From Topomyia yanbarensis (taxonomy: Eukaryota > Arthropoda > Insecta > Diptera > Culicidae), in the NCBI RefSeq assembly GCF_030247195.1, contig NC_080672.1, forward strand, positions 402,893,037 to 402,957,036: 64,000 nt of DNA. Direction: 5' to 3'. A model generated the notes under the pieces. That model did no database searches. It was given only the letters and a program-made list of their open reading frames with translations, and was not told the origin of the DNA. A program made the translations under genes and the position numbers. This document shows, in pieces, positions 44,873-57,689 of the stretch. Position 1 is the first letter of the stretch; each line of letters begins with the position of its first letter.

Positions 44873-46100
44873 CTATGATTTGAGTGATTCCATTCAGAAA
44901 TCAAAATTTATAAACCGTCGAAATCATATGCTTTTCTCATAAATTTTAAAACTAAGCTCCTAGAAAATTTCTACTTTAATTTGTTCATGAGAGTTCTTTA
45001 ATTATGAGGAAATTATCATGCCGAAATCGGCAAAACAAATTTTTGGGTCAAGGCATGAAAAACTACTTTTGTGTACCTTAATTGGCTTTGAAATGAGCTG
45101 TGCCGCAAATATTTACAGATTCGTGTAATTTTAGTTGTTTCACTTTGGTGGCAGTTTGAAACAAACTTGATTATAAAAAGGGATTGATGAAAATAAATAA
45201 ATTTAGTATGGATTATTTATCGTAGTTATATTTGTTGTGTCCATCAAATATAAAAATCTTACAAAATTATAATTTTTTTTTTAAGCAATGGCTGAAATGA
45301 AAGGCATTGTTAATTTATGTAGACCAACAAGGTTAGATAAAAATAAAAGGTAAATAAATAAATAAGTAAATAAATAAACGGGTTGCACTATGAAAATCCC
45401 GCCGAAAAATACTATAAAACTAATGTCATTACAATATGTCTCATTTCAGAAACCTTGGGTTGAAACAAGAAATGCTAAAACTAATCATTTCGTTAAAATG
45501 TTACTTTATCAATTTCAACGTAACTGTAACTCTATATCCCCTCAACATAATAGTTTCAGGGTCCTCGAGTGATCTTAAGACGGTTCTGAGAAAAATAATA
45601 ATGGCAAAGGTTTTCTACAACTGATCTAGTGCGAGATTTGTACCTTCTGTTTCGATAGACTTCATAGTCTATTGTCGGAACTGGAGCATTCGACAGATGG
45701 TTAATTCCCTATCCTCGGAACTATATTATTAGACCAAGGGTCACATTATGCAATCAAGTCGAAAAGACTTTTCCATACAAGCTTGTATACAAAAAAACCT
45801 TTTATTTCGAATGCGGAATGATACCCCAGAACTTTGAAGTTATTTTATATTGTAACAACTTGTAATTAGCAAGGGACTAGAAGGTATGAAATATTTTTAC
45901 ATATAAAGAGCCATAGTACTCAAGGAAGGGCAAGGAGTCGAAGGAAGAAAATTTAGAAAAGTGCGGAATAGGGTTATATGAATCTTCGGCATATCCGGAC
46001 AAGCGTAAAGTCTCTTAACGACTTATGCTGTCGGAACCGATCTATGTCATATTATTGCCCAAGTAGATTATTGGTTACAGCAATTGGATAATGAAGGGAA

Positions 46101-46276
46101 TACTACTTAGTAAGCCATGGATTGTGATTCGACCTCGTCTTGGCATCAGTATCTGGTGCTGACTTAGCGCTAGATAGACGCAAAAGTCAAACGTATGGCA
46201 CAGCTTGTGCTCTGGTGCTTAGTCAGTACTAAAGACAGATAAGACGAAGTCGTAAATCAATTTATATAGTTAATAA
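46101..46276. mobile_element. Partner of the dyad element at 37826-38000
   Basis: Inverted copy with the same arms (GATTCGACCTCGTCTTGGC and AGATAAGACGAAGTCGTAAA). Confidence 0.5.
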
Positions 46277-47114
46277 TTTACTGAAAAATTGAATAACTGC
46301 AACAAATATAGTTTCAATGACTAGCTGGTTACACTGTATGGCTTTCCGTAATGTGACGTCCGGTTTCAGAACTGATGGGTGGGGACCAGTTCAGGGTAAG
46401 CGAACAGCATTTTTTGATATAGTTAATATAACCCGCTCGTTTGATTTAAAAAGTCAGATACGGAAGGATAGGTTTGTTCGGCCTCCTTTTCATCATACGA
46501 ATGCCGTTGGGTGTGAAAAAGTAGGGTGCTGGGTCATGTAAACGAACTTCGATTTAATTTTCATCCGTATACAAGGGTCTTAGATGTAACGTTGACATAA
46601 ACGATGCCTTGTTGCTTGTTGTTCTACACAATAAAATGCTCAATCTGGGCTAAACTTTTAAATGTTATCAGCACAGAATGTCGGACGTGATGAAACTGTA
46701 CGTAGGTCATTTACTCTAAATGAACTCCCTTTTCACTTTTAGTAACTGTGCTACGTCGAGGGCTGTAGATCTAATACGAGGTTACTTTAAGTCGATCGGT
46801 AGTTTTCCGTAGAAGCGCTTTTATTTTCATTGGTTATACTGTTTGTGCAGTTGACAGAATACAAAGCGGTAGGTGGAATTTCTTAACTGTTAGCTTTAAC
46901 GAAGCGATTTTTAGGTTCTGCACTATGCAAGTTGAGAAGATGTACTGGTACAGCCGAATTTACAGAAATTTCTTAATTTTGAAGGCCAGGAAAAAATAGT
47001 GACGATCTTGAAACGTCAAAGATGTTGATCGAGTTGATCACCTTTCTTATCTTCCTGCAGATAAAGCCGACGTGGTTATAGAATTCAACCGTTCGTTGAT
47101 CATTACTTCTACAT

Positions 47115-47526
47115 GTTTTCAAAATACCGTTTCGATGTTATTGCTACGCATATGAATAGTTATAATCGTGGATCTCTCGCTATTTCTCTGGTTTGGCAGC
47201 AGCATCATTTTCTGGATCTTCCATGCATATGGAAAGTAGTCCAAATACAGGAATTTCGTCACCATCGTATTAGACATGTCCGGAGAATTCCAGCATTGCA
47301 TTTTGCAATGCTTCATTAGGGATACCATACGGATCGGGAGCTATCTTCACTTTAACACCTTTCGCCGCCGACACTGGAGAGCTGCATGTATACAGAAATT
47401 CCTGCTTTTACTTCGCCGTACAGTGTCGGCGGTTACGTCGTTGGATTCTGTTTCGGAAAAAGACCCACCACGATTGCCTTCAGCTTATCCGGGTATACGT
47501 CAACCGGTATCGATAGACAATTGATA
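47115..47526 (-). pseudogene. LINE ORF2 relic, uninterrupted form (haplotype 2)
   Basis: This is the partner of 35605-36984 without the 987-bp element. On the minus strand the text WKIQKMMLLPNQRNSERS is continuous, preceded by YGIPNEALQNA-type RT sequence. It carries 15 bp near 47437-47451 not seen in the other haplotype. Stops and frameshifts are present, so it is dead. It supplies the empty site that fixes the ends of the CCCAGC element. Confidence 0.5.
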
Positions 47527-48147
47527 TTTGCCAGCACTACTTGATAAGCGTTACCCCTAGGATTAACATACGTCATTTCGAAAAAATCTTAAGGAGGACC
47601 TATGCCTTTTGGGTAAAAAACAATCGATTTATTTTAATTACATTTTTCAAATTTAGGGGATCTTAAAAATGGACCATTTTTGTTCAAAAAACTCACTTCA
47701 ATTGCAGACGAGATAGGAAATGCCACCCCCTAAAACAATCCTTGAGACCAATTGCAACAGGCAGCGATTCTTATTATCATATTAAGTTTACGGTTCATAT
47801 GCGAAGACGTGAAACTTTCATGATCGCGTGGGAACGAGTGTTTATATGTTGGCGTTTAAGACCGCGCTTAACAATTTTGCAAATTAAAGTAAAGTTACAT
47901 TTCGCAGCGGAACTTGACCTGTTTCTGCGAACAATACAAATTCGGAGCCAATTTATGGGTAAATACGAATTCCATTCCGAATTCCAGTAATTCATTTTGT
48001 CATGTATATGTATAAGGGGACCGGTATAGTGTTACGTAAGGTTCAAGTGTCGAACGCGTTCAATTTCTGTTTTCAGTGAACGAATATCGTGTATAGATAG
48101 ATAAAATTAATGGGCTATTAACAAGAAACCACTGAATAATAAACAGC

Positions 48148-49230
48148 AATATCACTCTTAATCGACATTGAGGGAGTCTTCAACAATACTGCCTTCGAAT
48201 CGATTCAACGTGCTGCTGAATCAAAGAGAAAAGAGGACATAGCATTCCAGCATTGTTGAATGAACTTACTGAAATGTTAATGCAGAATTTAAATTGGGGG
48301 TAAACCCCTATATTTATGCATAGGTACATATAACCTAACTCAAATTAATTCGGATTCTCCTCGTCAGTAGGTAACAGCTGACTGGGCCGCTAGCTAGACA
48401 CTGGATCCAAAACCCGACACATCACTTATGAGTATAGTAAACGACTGATCGAGACTGATGTCCCGGTTTGCACCGAAGTTCTTTTTTACTAACGAGGACC
48501 ACCTTGAACCGAAACTGTTGGTGGCTTACACACCAGTGTGGCAAAATAATGCAGAATCTAAATTGGGGTAAGCTTCTGTATTGTTTTTTTTGCCGGATTT
48601 TGTCAGCATCGCAGGGAGGCAAGACTATAACTTCTAGAGGCTGTTCTCAAGGAGGATTGCTGTCACCCCTTCTATGGTCCCTGTTAGCAGTCGGACTTCT
48701 GATCGAACTGAAAGGTCAGGTATTTGAAGTGCGTAGTTATGCAGACGACATTTCCGTCACCATTAGGAAAAACGACGAATCTACGATCTCCGACCGCACT
48801 CAAGCTGCTCTCAACGTGGGATGGCAATGGTGTAAAAAGAGTATGCTAGCATAAATACCCAAAACATCAGCGCGACTCCATCTACAAGTAAAGGAACCAA
48901 TCCTTAATGGAACAACTATCGAATTTGCTATGGAAGTAAAATTTATTGGTGTAATAATAAATAGTAAACTACCGTAAAATGGCCATATGAAAAACTACAG
49001 AAAAGCCTTAAAACACATAATGGCCTGACGAAGTCTCTTAGAGAAAAAATAGGGCTCAAAACCAAAAATGACGGGTTCACTACACACTTCAGTTATCAGT
49101 CCAATGGTTGCATACATTCCAATATTGTGAAGGCCAAAAGTGGAAAGGAAATAGACTTGTCCGGAACTATCAATGGTACAAAGAGTGCATTTCAGACCTG
49201 TACCAAAGAAAATGATTACGATGCTCAATG
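48148..49230 (+). pseudogene. Non-LTR retrotransposon RT relic with YADD box (haplotype 2)
   Basis: In order on the plus strand: RT motif A, LIDIEGVFNNTAFESIQRA at 48148-48207 (the family usually has FDN, here FNN); a 247-bp insertion (48300-48546); NLNWGKLLY, then RGCSQGGLLSPLLWSLL at 48627-48685; the catalytic box YADD inside EVRSYADDISVTIRKND at about 48727-48777; after a frame change, KEPILNGTTIEF and EVKFIGVIINSKL at about 48891-48970; and finally ISPMVAYIPIL then RPKVE near 49098-49150. Several stops and frameshifts break it. The motif set fits the jockey/I/R1 groups of LINEs. In the other haplotype 48717-49131 is deleted, removing YADD. Confidence 0.5.
48300..48546. mobile_element. Partner of the 247-bp insertion at 34583-34829
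   Basis: Flanked by TAATGCAGAATTTAAATTGG (48278) and TAATGCAGAATCTAAATTGG (48547), the same duplication with one substitution. It lies inside RT coding text. Confidence 0.5.
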
Positions 49231-50019
49231 TACTTTCTGTTTTTGTTCGAGCAAGCGCGAAGCGCTCGACAAAACCAGTTACTTTTGTATTATCTATTAG
49301 AAACTGTTACTTTAACTCTTGTCGTTAGGATGAGTGAGTCGCAGAAGTAAGAAGAGGTGCTCCAGCCGAATACGGTATCTATTGACTACCGGTCTTTCGC
49401 GCAAGACCGAGTATTCGTGATGAGAAATATTTGGTGAAAGTGAAAATGGAACTTAGGTTTACGGAAGTCATCTTTATCGAGTTCTACCATTTCATGCATT
49501 TAGTGCTGATAGCAATCATCCAATTGGCCCGTGCGAAATCAATCATTTTACATAACTTAAAACAAATCATTGTCTGTGAATATGCTATAATCAAGACTCC
49601 CATATAAATGAATGGGGAGAAAATCAAGCTGTAATTAAAAAATGTTACAAGATAGGTACAGTGGCCCCCAAACATTCATGTCACATTTGGGAGAAATGGA
49701 ATCCACTACGAAGAAACCAATTCCCGGTTAATAAATCGATCTGCTCCTACGTGAGCCTGTAGGATGACAATCAATATCATAGTACCTTTAAACCGAAAAT
49801 ATTTTGCACATATCAAGAACAGATTACTACGAACCAATTCTGTGAAAAAAACAGTGCATTAAAGACCACTCTACTCAGATTACTCATCATCGAAAATAAA
49901 TTCCAATACACAGTCCTGGACCACAACCGGTAATATTAACTACTAAAAGAGCTGCGTAAGGTATCTCAAAATCTACAGCCAGTACAATCAGTGAGAAAAC
50001 TATTACTCAACTAAGGAGA

Positions 50020-50375
50020 AACTTGTTTTAAGCCACGTTTGCAAATTAAGGGCACAAAACCTATAACTATTATAGTTATAATATTAGTTATGAAATTTGC
50101 GTTTCGACTTCGTTTCATCAGAATCTAGCACTAACTTAGTGACAGGACTAAGCTAGCGCCGATTGATTTATGTTTGCAACAAAAACGAAAACACTATTTG
50201 TTTTTCTGAGCAAACCCCTAGTCCTGCCACTAAGTTTGTGTCGGATTCTGATGAGACGAAGTCGAAATGCAAATTTCATAGCTAATTTAGTTATAGATTT
50301 TGTGTCTTTAATACGCAAATCCTTAGCGGATAAAAAATGTTAATGCTACTTCTCTCCGCTAAGGAGAAATATAGC
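50020..50375. mobile_element. Partner of the dyad MITE at 33166-33545
   Basis: Inverted copy with the same arms (CGACTTCGTTTCATCAGAAT and TCTGATGAGACGAAGTCGAA). Confidence 0.5.
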
Positions 50376-51122
50376 ATAGCGAATATCATGAAATAATCTA
50401 CGAAAAACAACCGTTCATTCGTCAGCATTAGATGCCATCATTTAAGGTAGTCATAGACATCACCAGTTCCAAGTGGCATCCTTGATCTGCATTTTTTGCA
50501 TGACCTTTGCACTCCCTCGACGAAAAGTTCGTCAAATAAACAAGAGCGTTAAAGCTTGTATTTTTTTATTCGCATATATCGCAGCAAGCTGACCAAACAC
50601 TATCAACTTTTTATGCTGATGAATTTATTTGAAGAAACCCTTAATCAAATAAAAGTAGCAGCTATAATGCTTGCCATGGGAAATATCGGTTTGCGTACAT
50701 TACAATCAAAACAGGGGTAGAAGTGTTGATTACAGCGAATCAACGAAGCGGCTGTAAAACTTTTCATTCTACTATTTAAGCCAATGCAGAGAACAGAGAT
50801 AAAATATACTTTTTTTACAGATGTACAGGGTGACCATAGAAACATGTCAAAATAGACTTAACACACTTCTGGTTCCAAATCGATGTCTAATTAGTTTAGA
50901 GTTTACGAAAATCACATTCGTTTTGATACACTCTTTCATACCACATGTTGCCATTGCGGCATTAGAAAATGATTGTCTCAAAGAACAGCTCATGAAATGA
51001 AGAATGAAAATCTGTGGGATTTTTCCCTCAACGCGTGTAAATAGCTTTTCAAAGCAGTATTTTCGCGGCTATCCATGTAAAAACTAGTCGAATCGTCTGC
51101 TTACGGGAAAAAGGAACTTTTT

Positions 51123-51707
51123 GCCTTTCTCATATAGAAAGGTTATGCAATCACTCTGAAAAACGTCAACCTAATTTTTTTTTCGACTCGCATAAGGTTT
51201 TTGGATTTTAACAGGGGCGTAGTTGATGGTTTACGGAGAGGGGTTACACCTCCCCTCTACTGTTCACTCCCCTCCTTTAAATATCTCCTTAAATCAGCCC
51301 TCAGACCACCACCCCATCCAGCCCTCATACCCTTCCCTTTCCATCCCATCATCTTTAAACCACCACTATATTACAAAGCATACCAATTTAAGCTGGGGAG
51401 TCGTACGTTCATGGGACTTTCGTCCTCCTCACATACCCACCCCGCATGACAAAATGAGCTAGCAAGCAGATAACATTGATCTAATGCTGATTAGGCTAAT
51501 GGAGTATGATATTTTTTTGTTTCAAGTGTTTCACCGTCGACACGTAGCTCATCAAGTTCGTGGTTGGCATGCCATTGTGTATAAGTGCAAAGTGTAATAA
51601 GAATGTAATGGACATTTCCACAAGTATGTTGAACATAAAAAGCCTCCGTGCCATAGTTTAGAGAAATGAGAAAGGCACAATTGCACCGCTAGGTGGATTA
51701 AAACAGG
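51123..51707 (+). mobile_element. 585-bp TG-core family element, polymorphic insertion with known empty site
   Basis: Starts GCCTTTCTCATATAGAAAGG after TTTTT and ends CACCGCTAGG then GGATTAAAACAGG before TTTTTT. The other haplotype has only seven T (as A, 32433-32439) at this place, so the ends are exact and the insertion added four T beyond the element. This copy has no TG microsatellite; its interior carries GGGGCGTAGTTGATGG and CT-rich text also present at 63520-63760. The overlapping open frames 51201-51449 and 51223-51462 are not genes. Confidence 0.5.
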
Positions 51708-51720
51708 TTTTTTCATGAAC

Positions 51721-52717
51721 TAAAGGGTGTCCCACACCAAATTACATCACGGTAAAAACGCTGTAGAAAAACACCCATTGGGAATTTGCTCTCGATAATT
51801 TGGGTAGAAGTAGTTTAGAGCATATTATTTACACTGTATTTTTATCCCTGTTTTCGAAAATTGAAAAAAAAGGCGTCACCCGAAAAGCAACGTCGGGAAT
51901 TGATTTTGCGCAAGGCTGTAAGGACAACGGAAAACAATTGGAATAGTGCATTCAACGATGAGTCGTTTGATTAAACGCTAGTATCAGGAACAGGATCACA
52001 AGCGTGTAGTGAAAGCGTTTAAGCGGAATCCCAATGCTTCGGTCAGGAATATGGTCAAAAATTTGAATCTGTCCAAGTCTTTCGTTCAGAGAACTAAGGA
52101 CCGGGAGGGACTGCATAGTGCAGAAGGCTTCAAATCGTGACGAACGGCAAAATACACGTCACGGGTCCGGAAACTGTACACCCAGATATTGACGAAATAG
52201 TCTCATCATAGATGATGAGATTTACGTCAAGGTTAGACTTTCGGCATCTTCCGGGGCTACTGTTTTTCACCGCCCAAAACAAGTTTGATGTTCCGGAGGT
52301 AGTAAGGAAGCACAAACTTTCAAAGTTTGTCAATAAATACATGATTTGGCAAGCGGTCTGCTCATGTGGTATACAGAGGGCGCCGTTCGTGACTACCGGG
52401 ACGGGAAATGGAGAAATCCACTTCAAGGTGTGTCTACAGAAGCGTTTGCTTCCTCTGTTGAAGTAACACGACGGCCATACGATCTTCTAGCCGGATCGAG
52501 CTTCGTGCTACTATTTAAATGTTGTCCCGTACAGAAGAAGCTGCATCCTCCTACTGTACAGAACCTAATGAGTGAAGCCAAGCGAGCTGAAATAAATATG
52601 TTAAAAACTTATTAATGGGTTGTATTTTATTGTCTGAAAGTTTTAAAAGGATCGGTCCATTAGTTAATTTTCTACAGTGCTTTTTTCGTGATGAAATTTT
52701 ATGTGAGACACCCTATA
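51721..52717 (+). mobile_element. IS630-Tc1-mariner element with decayed transposase (haplotype 2)
   Basis: TIRs TAAAGGGTGTCCCACACC (51721) and, inverted, TATAGGGTGTCTCACAT (52717). Plus-strand fragments: VKAFKRNPNASVRNMVKNL then LSKSFVQRTKDREGLHS (52007-52115), IDDEIYVK (52208-52231, catalytic-box frame), a shift, LDFRHLPGLLFFTAQNKFDV (52229-52290), KLSKFVNKYMIWQAVCSCG, CLQKRLLPLLK ending 52466, then VQKKLHPPTVQNLMSEAK. The region between LLPLLK and VQKKL is missing, with the remaining catalytic residues. Both haplotypes share this decay, so it predates their split. Confidence 0.5.
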
Positions 52718-52884
52718 GGACAAATTATCACGCAAATATGGGTTTTAAATGTGGTGTTCTAGTCAATTTGCTTTAATTTGGTTCATAGGCTTCAGATAAT
52801 GTTATACGAAAGGCGCAGCATAGTACTGCAACCTCCACTTATGAACGAAACTGGGGGCTCGTAAATTGAATTAATTCGTAAAAA

Positions 52885-55800
52885 CGCTTTTAATCCACCT
52901 AACAGGGTGATGAGACATTTCTTATAACTCTTATCACTCTCTTCGGATATTATATCGTTTGAGAACATTTAGAACTTGATGCTTCGCGATGTTTTTGATA
53001 ACACATACTACATGGGATAGTGGCAGGACTCAGCATAGGCATAGGACAACATCAGTGCTAGAAATCTCAAACCAAATCAATGGGAAAGCGAAAAAATGGC
53101 CTATAAAATAGACATACCAACGAATTATTGTTAATACTGTGTTAATAAAATATCTAAATTGTGGTGGGAAAACTGAATTTTCCTAAAGGGTTTATATATT
53201 GTACTGAGCCAAAAAATCGAATTTTTTTTTTGAATCGAAATGAAGTTTATACTTTACTCAAATTTCCAACACGACTGAGACCTAAAAATCAACGCTTTTT
53301 CTGGAAAAAAGCGATACTAGCAGTGACACCATCCAAAGAAAATCAACAGTGAATATTTCCAAACTTGGTTTTATTTCCTATTTAAGAACTATTGTGTTTT
53401 TTACATCCTAGATTGCATGATTCAGTGATCGAAACCCAAAACTTCATGAAGTATTTGAAATTATTAAATTAAAATTTGTGTTTGCTATTGAAATTGACGT
53501 AATGATAGTATCGCCCCTTTGACAATTGTTTACTTTTTCGGTCCCACCTATCAGCATAGAATTATCGCCCTTACGTTTTTTTTACAATACCAATTTTATA
53601 ATTAGTGGGGGTTTGGTGAAAATCGATCTTACTGTCCAAACGGCATTATTGTAGTCATGAATATTAACCTGAGAAAATTCACCATAAATACTTCTTGGAC
53701 GATATACTGCCAAAATTATTTTATCAAATGATGCGCTGTTAAACGTATGTAAAACTTATCGAAGATACTAAACCTCCGAAATTGGCGGTTTCAAAATGAT
53801 GTTATCTTGACCTTAAATTACTGTTTTTGAACATTTGACCTATACATATAATTGATCATACAACAAAAATCAAATTCTCATCAAAATCGATCAGGACCTG
53901 CTAGATTCGAATGGAAATCGTCATTTTTCATAAATTTCTCTCTACATTCGAAAAGTGTTATCCTCGTTATTAATCATATTACGTTTTCGTCTCAACTCGA
54001 CGCATTCCCAAAATAAAAACCTGTTTTAATCCACCTAGTGGTGCAATTGTGCTTGTCTCATTTGTCCAGACTACGATTCCATGGCTGGTTATGTTCAATA
54101 CAATGGTGGAAATTAATATTACATGTTCAGTACGATTTGCACATGCGTACAATGGATCAACAGCCACGATCTTGAGATACTATGTGATACTGAAACATCG
54201 CTTGACCGCCGCTGGTTTCAAGCGATGTTTCAATATCACATAGTAAGATCCGGGAGGTCCGGGTCCTGCCGAAAATTTTCAACTTGTTTAGAAATTTTAA
54301 ACTAATTTTAATTTTAAAGTAGCAACCACTCACTGCATACTTCCTCCGGGCCGGTATGATTGACGATTTTTAGAGTGAATGCAGAACCTTTCTATATGAG
54401 AAAGGCAAAAATGTACCAAAGTCCAAAAAAATCAATTTTTGTCAAACATTATTTTTTTCGAGTTTACATCAAATCTCGATGTTTCATGCATTATAAAGTC
54501 ATTTGGCATCAAAAATACAAATTTGATTTTGAAAATTTTTCATTTCAGTTTATATGGGAATTTGCTGTGTGGTTGCACTCTTCAACTCGTAACTCCGGAA
54601 CCGGAGGTCCAATCAATAAAAAATTCAATTGCAGCCGATGGGAAGGTTGTACCTTTCATTTGAGACTAACTTTGTGCAAATCGATCCAGCCATCTCTGAT
54701 TAACAGAGGTCACATTTTTTTCCACATACACAGACACACATACATACACACAGACATTTTCCGATCTCGACGAACTGAGTCGATTGGCATATGACACTCG
54801 GCCCTCCCGGTCGGGATTAGATTGACGAATTTTAGAGTGAATGAGAAAGGCAAAAACATTTTTAGCAAATGTTGAAAGTTATGCATTTTTTGGTGCGCAG
54901 TTCTATGTTTCATAGACATTAAATCAATTTTAACTTCGCTTCCTATTAACTAAAGACCCTTATTACAGTACATTTCTACAAAAACGAGCTCAATTTGAAA
55001 ATAAATCTGAGGATTATGATTGATTACAGAACTGTGGTATTTTCTATTGGAATATTTTCAGGCAGGAATTTGATATTGATGCTATTAGACAACTGTGAAA
55101 TCAAGACCAATAGATCAGTTACATATCAGGAGGACCCCATTCCGACAATTTATCAAAAGTCCTCATGATGTTTACAACAACAGGTTATTAATCTATGGAT
55201 CAGATAATTGTTATTGTAATATTGAATTAAATCAGTCTGCATCAATAAATTTTCAACTTCAATCCAATAAATTTTTTTTGGGTGTTGGGGGAGGGGGGCG
55301 TTGTATGGTGTTAAACCCCAAAACCTTCTCTTGGCAACGCCGTTGCTTGGAGTTATTTATTTCGCTTTTCATTTTCCGATATGTTTCAGATCGATCAGAT
55401 GGTCATGAGTTAGAAAAATTGCAGTCAGAAGGCTCGCACAAATGAACATTTTTGCACTGATAAGCTATCAAGTTCCTTCCAGACAACTTGGAAGTGTTCG
55501 ATGATTATTTCTAGCGGTTGTAGATAGAAAAATGAAATACAAAATTCGTTTTATCGTAATAATGTTTGGCTTATTTCAATGCAATATTACTATATTGAAC
55601 AAAAAAATAGGCGACAAAGAGTAATCCACAAACAACAAGCCATAACTTTTAAAGTATTCAAAATAGATATTTGAAGTCTTCAGTAAAGTTATTCGCAAAA
55701 GTAAGAGCTACAAATTTGCTGAAGGCATCATTTCGATATAATCACTTCCAAGAAAATTTGTGAAAATATCTCACTCATAGGGGGATTAATCAGCAAAAGC

Positions 55801-56415
55801 ACAATACCAAAAGAAAGGGCATATTACCTCCATTAAATTCTCCGAAGATACTATTGACCTAAAATAAGCCGTTTTGGCGTTAATAATAGATTACATGTTT
55901 TTGGTCATATTTCTGGCAATGGGAAATGATAAAAATCTTTCGTCCGCATTTAATGTTAAATATCTCTTTTGATAATAGTCCGATTTCAACAATCTATAGC
56001 TTGTTCGAAAGGTATTCGTTAAAGCTGTCTAAAACCATATAAATTGTTAATCTATATTGTCAATTTCGACAGATAATTTGATAAAACTGCGAAAAACGCC
56101 ATTTTTACGCATTCAAACATTCATATCTTAGAAACTAAGCATCAGAATCAAAAACAAATTAATAGCGTTCATACTGTTTTTTAGTTCTTTCATTTAAAAT
56201 TGGTTTGGATAAGATCGGTTCAGCCATTGCTGAGAAACACGAATGAGAATTTGTCCGTTACATACACACACACACACAGACACACACACACACACACAGA
56301 CATTGTCCCAAATCGTCGAGCTGAGTCGATTGGTATATAAGACTCGGCCCTCCGGGCCTCGGAAAAAATCTTGAAAGTTTGAGCGAATTCTATACATTTC
56401 TTTTATAAGAAATGT
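52885..56415 (-). mobile_element. 3531-bp TG-core element, polymorphic insertion carrying passenger repeats
   Basis: On the minus strand it starts ACATTTCTTATAA (56415) and ends GGATTAAAAGCG (52885), flanked by five T on each side. The other haplotype has six T at the empty site (31194-31199), again a net gain of four. It matches 8523-13544 closely, including a TG microsatellite (56263-56302), the nested small copy and a fragment with GGCGTTGTATGG near 55295, but lacks about 1.5 kb of it. No transposition protein is encoded. It sits between the minisatellite and the mariner relic of haplotype 2. Confidence 0.5.
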
Positions 56416-56459
56416 AAAAAGTGTTCGTTATTTGGGATTTGGTTCGTAAAATAAGATTG

Positions 56460-57270
56460 CTTCACATTCTAAATAAATTCGTTGGTTGAGCAATATTTTC
56501 GATAACCCTAACAATATGGGTGTTTTGTTGGAACGAGCTTGGGAAGAAAATAATGAAAATGGACGATTGGAACCTTTTTGAAATCCAATATGACAACTTC
56601 CGGTTCAGCAATATGCACGATAACCCTAGCAACATGGGTATTTTTGGAACGGGCTTGAAGTGTAGATGATAAAAATGGACAATTGGAACATATTTGAAAT
56701 CCAAGATGGCGACTTATGGTTGAGCAATATTCACGATAACTTTAACAACATGGATATTGTTGGAATAAGCTTGACAAGTAGATGATGAAAATGGACAATT
56801 GGAACTTTTTTAAAATACAAGATGGCGACTTCCCGTTGAGCAATATTCACGATAACCCCAATAATACAGACATTTTTGGACTAGGCTTGACAAGTAGATG
56901 ATGAAAATGGACAATTAGAACCTTTTTGAATTCAAAAAAAAAAATAGAAATTTAAACCGGAATTCGCCAGCTTATGTTTCAAATTAGTTCCAGATATCGA
57001 TTTTCGTCATATACAGGTCAACCCCGTGTCGAAAATACCCATACTGTTGAGGTTTTACAAAAATTATCTAAACCGGAAGTCCCCATATTGGATTACAAAA
57101 TGGCTCAAGATATTGATTCCCGTCGTGCACTCTTCAATCCCATTCCAAAAATACCCATTTTTGAGGTTATAGAGAATTTATCTAAGCCAGAAGTCACCAT
57201 ATTGGATTTCCAAATGGTTTCAAACATCGATTTCCGTCATTGACTCGTTAATCCCATTCTGAAAATACCC
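56460..57270. repeat. Partner of the ~116-bp minisatellite
   Basis: Same units in inverted order; unit number appears unchanged between haplotypes. Frames 56462-56704 and 56974-57243 are products of the repeat. Confidence 0.5.
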
Positions 57271-57689
57271 CTTTTTTAGTAACAGTAATAGTTAAGAATA
57301 TGCAAAATTGTATACAACTTCTCATTCAATCTTTTTTACGAACTTGATTCGTAAATAAAGAATTCCTTATTTCGAATTTAGTTCGTAAAAAAACCGTACC
57401 TAAATTGAATATTACGTAAAAAGGGTTTGTAAATGGAGGTTTCAGGGTATTGGGAAGAATTTTTCCTAACCAGAAAAAAAAGATCCGAATGACGCCAAGA
57501 TTAAAATTTTTATAATTAGAATATGTTATACGCAAATTTCTTTTTTTTTCATTCTGATTATCGTCGATTTTACCTAACGTAGATTATGCCAATCGTACAA
57601 TATACCTGATGTATTTATGCCTATCTTCTTTATGCTTAGGCCTAATATTACACATCCGAAAATTTCTATATAGTTACTTTTTAAAATAT

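Noticed and set aside
51201..51462. Pro/Ser-rich frames inside the 585-bp element
   Set aside because: They are CT-rich transposon text, repeated with frame changes at 63471-63668.
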